A stretch of 6,868 nucleotides of DNA from JAIBAI01 sp044238875 (GTDB lineage Bacteria > Bacteroidota > Bacteroidia > M30B66): positions 1 through 6,868 of the forward strand of contig JBIICM010000136.1 in assembly GCA_044238875.1 (NCBI GenBank), written 5' to 3'. A program made the position numbers and the translations under genes. How positions within the stretch are numbered: position 1 is the stretch's first letter; each line of letters opens with the position of its first letter. This document shows positions 1 through 6,554 of this stretch, one piece after another. A model generated the notes under the pieces. That model was not told where the DNA came from and ran no database searches. It worked only from the letters and a program-made list of their open reading frames with translations.

Positions 1-863
1 TCGCTTGAATTGACAGACCAATTGCCTGCAAGCAGTATTTTATTGTCATCCTGAATTACCAGGTCATTCAGGTTAGGTGTACGTTCAGTTCCGCGGTCAA
101 TGATCACAGTACCATTCTGGCCGAAGAGGGAATCGATTTTTCCGTCTTCCCTGATCCTTGCAACCTTAAAGGCTGGCACTCCTTCTATGGTAGTAATTCC
201 GGCCAGCAGCACCTTCCCGTCGCTTTGAACCGCCATCCGGTAAGGTCTATCTGGTGTCTCCGGATCAACGATGAATGTTTTTCCATTGTTGCCAAATTCG
301 CTGTCGAGGCTTCCGTCAGGATTTAGCCTGATCAGGCAAAATTCAAGCCCGGGATTTCCGGAGGTGAGCCTGACCTGTGCTGTCACCAGAATTTTTTCAT
401 TGGCGAGAATCCGGGCATCAACTGCTTCGGTAATGCTTCCTATAAGAGAAACACTGAACACAAGCAGGCCATTCGTGCCAAATGAACTGTCTCTTGTTCC
501 GTCTGCCTTCAATTTCACTAAAAAGGATTCATTGATAAGGGTAAACGGATTCTGGCGGTTACCTGCAAGAACGATTTTATTTCCCGGGCCGATTTCTGCA
601 CTGTACAAGGCCCCGGCGTTGGGCTCGCCGTTGATAAAAACCCTTGCGCTGTCATTAAATGTCGAATCCGGTGTACCATCTGGCATCAATCTTCCTGCAA
701 AATACTCCCGGTTACTCTGGTTTCCGAATGGTTTGGATGTCGCCGCAAGCAATATCCTGCCATCGGCGTATAATTTCAAGGCCCTCACCCCATTTCCTGA
801 ACTTCCGCTAACGCTAAAACCATGCTGGATGGCCACCCGACCATTCAATCCAAAGCTGGAGTC
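1..863 (-). repeat. Tandem delta-60 protein repeats (five visible units)
   Basis: Five units begin at residues D39, D104, D163, D225 and D282 of the encoded protein, with spacings of 65, 59, 62 and 57 residues. The fifth is cut by the window edge. The anchor DSxFG-x-NG is intact in units 1, 3, 4 and 5 (FGLNG, FGTNG, FGNNG, FGQNG) but degenerate in unit 2 (FNDSA). The later core (VQSDGKVLLAG in unit 4, IQDDNKILLAG in unit 5) is closest to consensus in the later units. The repetition is at protein level; I saw no long near-identical DNA repeat. Confidence 0.8.
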
Positions 864-977
864 AGGCAATGAAAGAACCTGCGCATGAAGCTTTAGGTCC
901 CTGAGCCCTGTTAAAAACAGAAGGGCCAAACAAATAAACCGGGCAAATTTTTTCAAGGGCGTAGAGAAATGAATCAT
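1..977 (-). CDS. Secreted delta-60 repeat (beta-propeller-like) protein, 3' end cut by window
   Basis: The frame is open from the ATG at 977-975 to the left edge with no stop, giving 325 residues; the C-terminus lies outside the window. Residues 1-33 look like a signal peptide: basic LKKFAR, a hydrophobic stretch FICLALLFLTGL, then HAQ, with likely cleavage around A32/Q33. The c-region RDLKLHAQ is rather charged, so the exact site is uncertain. The rest is tandem units of about 57-65 residues, each opening with DSxF(G) at residues 39, 104, 163, 225 and 282. Most units also have a DGK-like turn before a short strand such as VLLAG and end in an L-x-x-DG turn. This is the delta-60 repeat pattern (TIGR02608 / DUF5122 type). 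Known members are large exported proteins of unknown role, and in Bacteroidota many end in a type IX secretion sorting domain; whether this one does cannot be seen. It has its own candidate -7 box upstream, so it is probably transcribed separately from the aldolase gene. The family call is firm; the cellular role is unknown. Confidence 0.85.
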   Translation of the reverse strand, partial: MIHFSTPLKKFARFICLALLFLTGLRDLKLHAQVLSLPDSSFGLNGRVAIQHGFSVSGSSGNGVRALKLYADGRILLAATSKPFGNQSNREYFAGRLMPDGTPDSTFNDSARVFINGEPNAGALYSAEIGPGNKIVLAGNRQNPFTLINESFLVKLKADGTRDSSFGTNGLLVFSVSLIGSITEAVDARILANEKILVTAQVRLTSGNPGLEFCLIRLNPDGSLDSEFGNNGKTFIVDPETPDRPYRMAVQSDGKVLLAGITTIEGVPAFKVARIREDGKIDSLFGQNGTVIIDRGTERTPNLNDLVIQDDNKILLAGNWSVNSS

Positions 978-1017
978 GGAATGGCTTAAGGGTTGAAGAA
1001 TATTGAAATTAGCAGAA

Positions 1018-1025
1018 CAAAATTA
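1018..1025 (-). promoter_or_regulatory. Candidate Bacteroidota -7 promoter box for the delta-60 repeat gene
   Basis: Read on the minus strand the sequence is TAATTTTG, an exact match to the Bacteroidota -7 consensus TAnnTTTG. It ends about 40 bases before the ATG at 977, which leaves room for a short leader. A TTG lies upstream on the same strand, but with a spacer of only 13 bases, shorter than the usual spacing for the -33 element, so the -33 half is not convincing. The surrounding stretch is AT-rich, so a chance match is possible. Confidence 0.45.
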
Positions 1026-1080
1026 ATTAAAAACGAATACAACGCTGATTTATAACGGCCTAACCTTTGACCCGCTAAAG

Positions 1081-1102
1081 AAAAAAAGCCTACGCCGTAA
1101 GG
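1081..1102 (-). terminator. Candidate rho-independent terminator after fructose-bisphosphate aldolase
   Basis: Directly after the aldolase stop codon, the minus strand reads CCTTACGGCGTAGG followed by C and seven T residues. The stem pairs CCT/AGG and AC/GT with one bulged T and a GGC loop, a short five-pair hairpin. The T-run is clear, but the stem is short and imperfect, so this may be a weak terminator. Its position fits the end of the amylase-aldolase unit. Confidence 0.5.
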
Positions 1103-2179
1103 TCAGAGCCTGTTTACACAATTAAGATCTTCAAAAGCCTGCTTTAGCCGGGCCATGAAAGATTCTTCACCCTTACGCTGCCACACGCGGGGATCGTAAT
1201 ACTTTTTGTTGGGCTTTTCATCCCCATCGGGATTGCCTATCTGGCCTTGGAGATAGCCTTTGTTGGCTTCGTAATAATTTTTTACCCCTTCCCAGAATGC
1301 CCATTGCAAATCAGTATCAATGTTCATCTTCACTGCGCCGTAGAAGATAGCTTCACGAATTTCTTCTACCGAAGAGCCTGATCCCCCATGAAAAACAAAA
1401 TTCACGGGATTATGTCCTGTACTGAATTTTTCACGGATAAAATCCTGTGAATTCTTCAGGATTACCGGCTCCAATTTCACATTCCCGGGTTTGTAAACCC
1501 CGTGCACATTGCCAAATGCAGCAGCAATAGTAAAATTTTCACTCACCTTTTTAAGTTCCTCGTATGCGTATGCCACCTCCGATGGCTGTGTGTACAAATG
1601 ATGGCTTTCAATTCCGGAATTGTCCACCCCGTCTTCCTCCCCTCCGGTAACACCCAGTTCAATTTCGAGGGTCATACCAAGTTTTGCCATTCGCTCAAGA
1701 TACCGCTTACAAATCTCAATGTTTTCGGTGATTGGTTCCTCACTGAGATCAAGCATGTGAGAGCTGTAGAGCGGACGGCCGTTTTGTTTGAAGAACCTTT
1801 CACCGGCTTCAAGCAGTCCATCAATCCATGGCAATAATTTTTTGGCCGCATGATCGGTATGCAGTATTACCGGCACCCCATAGGCTTCTGCCATTAGGTG
1901 CACATGATGCGCTCCTGAGATACCACCTGCAATGCTGGCCTGTTGTTGATCATTTTTTAAGCCTTTCCCCGCAAAAAATTGTGCTCCTCCATTGGAGAAC
2001 TGGATGATTACAGGAGAATTCAGGTTGCGGGCTGTTTCAAAAACTGCGTTAACAGTATGACTGCTGATCACGTTTACCGCAGGCATCGCAAATTGCTCAG
2101 TATTGGCGCGGCGCAAAAGGCGGTTTAACTCATTTCCGAAAAGAACGCCCGGTTTCAGGCTGGTAGCTGTTTCACTCAT
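1103..2179 (-). CDS. fbaA: Class II fructose-bisphosphate aldolase
   Basis: This cytoplasmic zinc enzyme of glycolysis and gluconeogenesis reversibly cleaves fructose 1,6-bisphosphate to glyceraldehyde 3-phosphate and dihydroxyacetone phosphate. With the start at 2179 it has 358 residues, close to the 359 of E. coli FbaA, and key residues fall at the familiar numbers. They include D109 and zinc ligand H110 in HTDH, E174 in LEIELG, E181 in GGEEDG, H226 in GNVHGVYKPGNV, H264 in FVFHGGSGS, and NID at 286-288. An in-frame ATG at 2209 would add ten residues (MFTDTIIFNT) and overlap the end of the amylase gene by 26 bases. I prefer the internal ATG because the family normally begins near it and it lies just 4 bases after the amylase stop (TAA at 2186-2184). 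The gene is the downstream member of a probable two-gene transcript, followed by a candidate terminator. The family and function are secure; the start is likely. Confidence 0.96.
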   Translation of the reverse strand: MSETATSLKPGVLFGNELNRLLRRANTEQFAMPAVNVISSHTVNAVFETARNLNSPVIIQFSNGGAQFFAGKGLKNDQQQASIAGGISGAHHVHLMAEAYGVPVILHTDHAAKKLLPWIDGLLEAGERFFKQNGRPLYSSHMLDLSEEPITENIEICKRYLERMAKLGMTLEIELGVTGGEEDGVDNSGIESHHLYTQPSEVAYAYEELKKVSENFTIAAAFGNVHGVYKPGNVKLEPVILKNSQDFIREKFSTGHNPVNFVFHGGSGSSVEEIREAIFYGAVKMNIDTDLQWAFWEGVKNYYEANKGYLQGQIGNPDGDEKPNKKYYDPRVWQRKGEESFMARLKQAFEDLNCVNRL

Positions 2180-2183
2180 GGTA

Positions 2184-3584
2184 TTAAAAATTATTGTATC
2201 TGTAAACAAGGTATTGCCAGGGATTTAATGTAAGTGCCCCTGCAGGTTTTGAAATAATCTTTTCACCGCTGAAAATTTCTGTCGCTTCCCCTGCAATCTC
2301 CGGCGCATTGAGTTTAATTTTCTGCTTTTTTCCGGATAGATTCAGGATGAATAAAACCCTGCTATTGTCCTTTTTTCTGACAAAGGCATAAACACAATCG
2401 TTTTTACCGGAGGAAAGTTTTATGAATTCACCTGCTTCGTTGCCATGCTGTAATGCAGACTCCTGTTTTTTCAGATTAATCAGGCGGGTATAAAAATCAG
2501 CCATGGAATAATTTCCCCAATCAATCGGATCTTTCTCAAAAAACTTAAGGCGTTTGTTAAGTGCTGCTTCCTGTCCGCTGTAAATCATTGGCATACCGCT
2601 CATACCAAAAGTTAAAACAGCAAATGTTTTGGCCCCTTCACCCATGCGTTCGTACTCGCTGCCGCTCCAGCTGTTTTCGTCGTGACTGGTTGTGAAATAC
2701 ATGCGGTAAGCTGAAGACGGGTAATCGGATTGTCCTTTAAGATATTCGTCAAGCGCCAATGCATTCTTCTTGCCTTTGGCAATGTCGTTCATAATATGAT
2801 GCTGCGAAAAACTGTAGGTCATATCAAAAGCCCCGTTATGCAGATCCGCCTTTTCGCCTTCTGCCAGCATAAAAACAGGCTTGATAGTTTCAAGCTCAGG
2901 CCTGATATTTTGCCAGAAATCAAGCGGGACCATTTCTGCCACATCACAACGAAAGCCATCAATATCTGCAGCGCGGAGCCAGAATTTCATGCAGTCAGCC
3001 ATGCGCTTCCTCAGGTTCATGTTGTCATAATTCAGGTCTGCTACATCTGTCCAATCATCTACAGGAGGTTTAATAGCACCTTTTTCATCGCGGTTATAGA
3101 ACTCCGGATTTGATTTTATCCATGCATGATCAAATGCCGTATGGTTGGCAACCCAGTCAAGAATAACCTTCATGCCATTTTCATGGGCAACTTTAACCAT
3201 GAATATAAAATCCTCCATGGTACCCATCTCCGGATTCACTGCCATGTAGTCGCGAATACTGTAATAGCTACCCATACTGCCTTTTCTGTTCTTTTCACCA
3301 ATTGGCTGCACCGGCATTATCCAAAGTATTTTAATGCCCATTGAGGCAAGTCTTGGTATATGCTTGGTAAAGTCAAGAATGTTGCCTGAAGGGGTATATT
3401 GCCGGATATTAACCTCATAAATTGTGGCGTTTGAAAGTTCACCGGATGCGGCTAGGCGGTCTGAATTAAAAATCCGGGCTGACATTGAAGGCATAACCGT
3501 TAGTTTTGATTCAACCGTTTTATAATCCTGCCCATAAACCAGCACAGGCATGAAGAAAAACAAAAAAGCATAAACTGATTTCAT
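2184..3584 (-). CDS. Exported GH13 alpha-amylase-family glycoside hydrolase
   Basis: This 466-residue enzyme probably hydrolyses alpha-1,4-glucans or maltooligosaccharides outside the cytoplasm. It starts with a signal peptide (MKSVYAFLFFFMPVLVYGQ, likely cleaved near YG/Q). No lipobox cysteine is present, so it is probably periplasmic or released rather than a lipoprotein. The GH13 barrel regions appear in order: TIYEVNIRQYTPSG near 54-67; region I DWVANH at 143-148; region II DGFRCDVA with nucleophile D214 and R212; region III MLAEGE with general acid E242; and region IV TTSHDEN with H301 and transition-state stabiliser D302. The last roughly 80 residues resemble the C-terminal beta domain of the family. 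The protein is compact, with no visible added carbohydrate-binding domain. Exact specificity cannot be read from the sequence. No SusC/SusD transporter genes are in view, so this is not visibly part of a polysaccharide utilisation locus. It is followed after 4 bases by the aldolase gene, which suggests cotranscription. Confidence 0.93.
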   Translation of the reverse strand: MKSVYAFLFFFMPVLVYGQDYKTVESKLTVMPSMSARIFNSDRLAASGELSNATIYEVNIRQYTPSGNILDFTKHIPRLASMGIKILWIMPVQPIGEKNRKGSMGSYYSIRDYMAVNPEMGTMEDFIFMVKVAHENGMKVILDWVANHTAFDHAWIKSNPEFYNRDEKGAIKPPVDDWTDVADLNYDNMNLRKRMADCMKFWLRAADIDGFRCDVAEMVPLDFWQNIRPELETIKPVFMLAEGEKADLHNGAFDMTYSFSQHHIMNDIAKGKKNALALDEYLKGQSDYPSSAYRMYFTTSHDENSWSGSEYERMGEGAKTFAVLTFGMSGMPMIYSGQEAALNKRLKFFEKDPIDWGNYSMADFYTRLINLKKQESALQHGNEAGEFIKLSSGKNDCVYAFVRKKDNSRVLFILNLSGKKQKIKLNAPEIAGEATEIFSGEKIISKPAGALTLNPWQYLVYRYNNF

Positions 3585-3660
3585 CCGGGAAACATTAACC
3601 TCAGGGAACGAAATTACAAATTCAAACCTTATATAACATGGCTTCAGTAAAATTATGATC

Positions 3661-3668
3661 TAAATTTG
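3661..3668 (+). promoter_or_regulatory. Candidate -7 promoter box immediately upstream of uvrB
   Basis: The sequence TAAATTTG matches the Bacteroidota -7 consensus TAnnTTTG exactly. Only five bases separate it from the uvrB ATG at 3674, so if this is the working promoter, transcription would start at or within a few bases of the start codon and the message would be leaderless or nearly so. No TTG or TTTG is found at the usual -33 distance. The uvrB start itself is well supported by its conserved N-terminus, so shifting the start is not a likely explanation. Confidence 0.45.
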
Positions 3669-3673
3669 CAGGG

Positions 3674-5707
3674 ATGCCCTTTAAGCTCACTTCTGCTTTT
3701 TTTCCGACTGGCGATCAGCCTGCAGCTATCCGGCAATTGTCTGAAGGTATTCAGCAGGGCGAACGTGCTCAGGTCTTATTAGGGGTTACCGGTTCGGGTA
3801 AAACCTTCACTGTGGCCAACGTAATTGAAAAAGTTCAGCGGCCTGCATTGATTTTAAGTCATAATAAAACGCTGGCAGCGCAGTTGTATCAGGAGTTCAA
3901 AACATTTTTTCCGGAAAATGCAGTTGAATATTTTGTTTCCTATTACGATTACTATCAGCCCGAAGCTTACCTGCCCAGTTCAAACACCTATATAGAGAAA
4001 GATCTGTCTATCAATGAAGAAATTGAGAAGTTAAGGTTAAGTGCAGCATCGGCCTTGCTTTCAGGGCGCAGGGATGTAATTGTTGTATCGTCGGTGAGCT
4101 GCCTTTATGGTGTAGGCAACCCCGAAAGTATCCGACAAAATACCGTGAAGGTAAAGCGGGGCGAAATCATCAGCCGCAACAGATTTCTGCATCAGCTGGT
4201 GGCCGCCTTGTATTCCAGAACAGAGGGTGACTTTAAGAACGGCACCTTCAGGGTAAAAGGCGATACGGTTGATGTTTTTGCAGGAAGTGCGATGGTTGCT
4301 TACAGGTTCTATTTTTTCGGAGATGAAATTGAACAGATTGAATCCATTGATCCAATCTCCGGAACGACAATTGAAGAGCTTGAGCAGATTGCGATTTATC
4401 CGGCAACAATTTATGTGGCCGCCAGAGAAACCATGAAGGAAGCCATTTGGGAGATTCAGGAAGACATGGTGAAACGGGCGGATCATTTTAAATCAGAACA
4501 TAAATATCTTGAGGCCAAGAGACTGGAGGATCGGGTTACCTATGACCTGGAAATGATTCGCGAATTGGGCTATTGCAGTGGCATTGAAAATTATTCGCGC
4601 TATTTCGACGGAAGGCCGCCCGGTACAAGGCCTTTCTGCCTCTTAGACTATTTTCCGGAAGATTTTTTAATGGTGGTAGACGAAAGTCATGTAACGATAC
4701 CTCAGATCAGGGCAATGTATGGGGGAGACCTTTCACGCAAGCAAAATCTGGTGGAATATGGTTTCAGGTTACCAGCAGCACTCGATAACAGGCCCCTTAA
4801 ATTTGATGAGTTCACTGCCCTGATCAATCAGATTATTTATGTTAGTGCTACTCCGGCCGATTATGAGCTCCAGGACAGTGAGGGTGTTGTGGTTGAGCAG
4901 CTGATTCGACCTACAGGACTGCTTGATCCGGTAATTGAAATAAGGCCCAGTCAGAACCAGATTGACGACTTACTCGATGAAGTTGACCGGGTAATAAAAA
5001 GAGATGAGCGGGTGCTGGTAACCACGCTAACCAAACGCATGGCTGAAGAGCTGGCCAAATACATGACAAGGCTGAACATTCGCTGCAGGTATATCCATTC
5101 AGATGTTGATACACTTGAAAGGGTTGAAATTCTTGGAGACCTCAGGCTCGGGAAATTTGATGTATTAATCGGTGTAAATCTGCTCAGGGAGGGTCTGGAT
5201 CTTCCGGAGGTTTCACTGGTGGCCATTCTTGATGCTGATAAGGAAGGTTTTTTAAGATCAGAACGCTCACTGGTGCAAACAGTTGGCAGGGCCGCCAGAA
5301 ACGTAAATGGTAAGGTAGTTATGTATGCTGATACTATGACAGATTCAATGCAAAAAACCATTGAAGAGACCAATAGGCGCCGAGAGAAGCAGATGAGCTA
5401 TAACCTTGAGCATGGCATCATTCCCACACAAATTGTTAAGCCCAGAGAACGTATTTTTTCAGGCACAGATTATCAGGAGCCTTCTTCAAAAGGAGCACAA
5501 CCATATATAGATAAGGATTTGTCGGGAAATGCGCTGGCTGCCGACCCTGTAACACGCTATATGAACAGGGAACAGCTGCAAAAAACGATTGCCCAAACAA
5601 GAAAAGCCATGGAAAAAGCCGCTAAAGAACTTGATTTCATGGAAGCAGCGCGTTTACGCGATGAATTATTTGAGCTGGAAAAGTTGCTCAAGGAGCGGAT
5701 GGATTGA
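3674..5707 (+). CDS. uvrB: Excinuclease ABC subunit B (UvrB)
   Basis: UvrB is the damage-verifying helicase-like subunit of cytoplasmic nucleotide excision repair: it receives damaged DNA from UvrA and recruits UvrC for incision. The 677 residues are a normal family length. The start is supported by the typical opening F-x-L-x-S-x-F-x-PTGDQPAAI in the first 20 residues. Walker A is GVTGSGKT at 37-44. The damage-clamping beta-hairpin is recognisable at YYDYYQPEAYLP (90-101). Walker B is VVDESH around 334-339, motif III-like SATP is at 391-394, motif V VNLLREGLDLPEV lies near 501-513, and motif VI QTVGRAARN is at 535-543. The C-terminal UVR coiled-coil motif that contacts UvrC lies about 634-669 (for example DFMEAARLRDE). 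It is monocistronic in this window, divergent from the amylase gene and convergent with the cyclase gene. No SOS box was recognised upstream. There is no sign of truncation or frameshift. Confidence 0.98.
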   Translation: MPFKLTSAFFPTGDQPAAIRQLSEGIQQGERAQVLLGVTGSGKTFTVANVIEKVQRPALILSHNKTLAAQLYQEFKTFFPENAVEYFVSYYDYYQPEAYLPSSNTYIEKDLSINEEIEKLRLSAASALLSGRRDVIVVSSVSCLYGVGNPESIRQNTVKVKRGEIISRNRFLHQLVAALYSRTEGDFKNGTFRVKGDTVDVFAGSAMVAYRFYFFGDEIEQIESIDPISGTTIEELEQIAIYPATIYVAARETMKEAIWEIQEDMVKRADHFKSEHKYLEAKRLEDRVTYDLEMIRELGYCSGIENYSRYFDGRPPGTRPFCLLDYFPEDFLMVVDESHVTIPQIRAMYGGDLSRKQNLVEYGFRLPAALDNRPLKFDEFTALINQIIYVSATPADYELQDSEGVVVEQLIRPTGLLDPVIEIRPSQNQIDDLLDEVDRVIKRDERVLVTTLTKRMAEELAKYMTRLNIRCRYIHSDVDTLERVEILGDLRLGKFDVLIGVNLLREGLDLPEVSLVAILDADKEGFLRSERSLVQTVGRAARNVNGKVVMYADTMTDSMQKTIEETNRRREKQMSYNLEHGIIPTQIVKPRERIFSGTDYQEPSSKGAQPYIDKDLSGNALAADPVTRYMNREQLQKTIAQTRKAMEKAAKELDFMEAARLRDELFELEKLLKERMD

Positions 5708-5768
5708 TACCTGCAGGGCTAAGAGGTTATATAATGCCATTCGATGTTCCGTTAATGTTAAAAATGAG

Positions 5769-6554
5769 TCACTCACCAAACTCCTCTTCAAGAATTTCTT
5801 TCAGTTGTTTCGGACTGACATTCGTTTTCAGAGCTCCATTGCGGGCTATACTTATTTCACCTGTTTGTTCGGAAACAACAATTGCTATTGCATCACTTGG
5901 CTCTGTAATGCCAACAGCAGCTCGATGTCGCAAACCCAGCTGAAACGGAAAAACTGTGTTTTCAGTAAGGGGCAGCACACATTTTGCGGCTTTAATGCGG
6001 TTGTCACTGATGATAACCGCACCATCGTGCAGCGGATTATTTTTAAAGAAAATAGACTCGAGTACACTGGCCGTTACCTCGGCATCAATACGCTCTCCGG
6101 TGTTAATATAGTATTTTAGATCAGAGCGCCGCGAAAGTACAATCAGCGCACCGGTATGTGTGAGTGCCATACGCTGACAGGCCAGTACAACCGCTTCATG
6201 GTTCAATGCACCATAGGCAGCTGCCCTGAGGCCGTTAAAAGGACTGAAATGCTCTTTATTAAAAACATTTCTTGAGCCAATCATCAATAAAAACCGCCTT
6301 AATTCCTGCTGAAATACAATAATCAACGCAATTACACCCACACCAATAAACTGCCCAAGAATGGTTGAAAGTAATTGCATATTCAACGCTTTCACCAATA
6401 ACCAAAGCATATAGAACAACAGGATGCCAAAGAAAATATTGATAGCAGTAGTTCCCCTGATCAGATTATACAACTGATAGAGCAAAACGGCCACAATCAG
6501 AATATCGGCAACGTCAAGCCAGCGCAGTGTTATAAAAAATAGTAAGTCAGACAT
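5769..6554 (-). CDS. cdaA: Membrane-bound diadenylate cyclase, CdaA type (DisA_N domain)
   Basis: The protein makes cyclic di-AMP from two ATP molecules, with its catalytic domain in the cytoplasm. It has 261 residues, slightly shorter than the roughly 270 of Gram-positive CdaA proteins. Three hydrophobic segments fill the N-terminus at roughly residues 14-33, 36-56 and 62-81, followed by the FQQELRRFL linker. The DisA_N domain covers about 110-235 and carries both signature motifs: DGA at 177-179 (in NPLHDGAVI) and RHR at 209-211 (in GLRHRAAVG). It lacks the DNA-binding region of DisA, so it is the membrane form rather than the DNA-scanning form. The ATG shares one base with the folP stop (TGATG), pointing to translational coupling. 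The Firmicutes partners cdaR and glmM are not next to it. Its physiological output in this organism, such as osmotic, cell-wall or potassium control, is not shown here. Confidence 0.94.
   Translation of the reverse strand: MSDLLFFITLRWLDVADILIVAVLLYQLYNLIRGTTAINIFFGILLFYMLWLLVKALNMQLLSTILGQFIGVGVIALIIVFQQELRRFLLMIGSRNVFNKEHFSPFNGLRAAAYGALNHEAVVLACQRMALTHTGALIVLSRRSDLKYYINTGERIDAEVTASVLESIFFKNNPLHDGAVIISDNRIKAAKCVLPLTENTVFPFQLGLRHRAAVGITEPSDAIAIVVSEQTGEISIARNGALKTNVSPKQLKEILEEEFGE

Noticed and set aside
271..888. Plus-strand open frame of 205 codons
   Set aside because: It is antisense to the delta-60 repeat gene, whose minus-strand frame has a signal peptide and clear repeats. The plus-strand product has no recognisable motif.
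3623..3630. Possible -7 box for the amylase gene, reading AAGGTTTG on the minus strand
   Set aside because: It has one mismatch to TAnnTTTG, in the important TA pair, and no convincing -33 element at the right distance. Other near matches in this AT-rich gap are equally weak.
4951..5373. Minus-strand open frames inside uvrB (also 4061-4486 and 4911-5114)
   Set aside because: These are frames opposite a fully conserved UvrB coding region, with low-complexity serine- and threonine-rich products typical of antisense shadows.
5708..5768. Possible bidirectional terminator between convergent uvrB and cdaA
   Set aside because: The 61 bases contain the short palindrome CCTGCAGG but no stem-loop with an adjoining T-run on either strand, so no terminator can be supported.
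5589..6119. Plus-strand open frame of 176 codons crossing the end of uvrB and running antisense to the cyclase gene
   Set aside because: It overlaps two genes with strong family motifs in other frames, and its product shows no coherent domain. It is a chance frame.
3674..6554. Functional link between DNA repair (uvrB) and c-di-AMP synthesis, as with DNA-scanning DisA
   Set aside because: The cyclase is the membrane CdaA form without a DNA-binding region, and the two genes are convergent rather than in one operon. Adjacency alone does not support a link.
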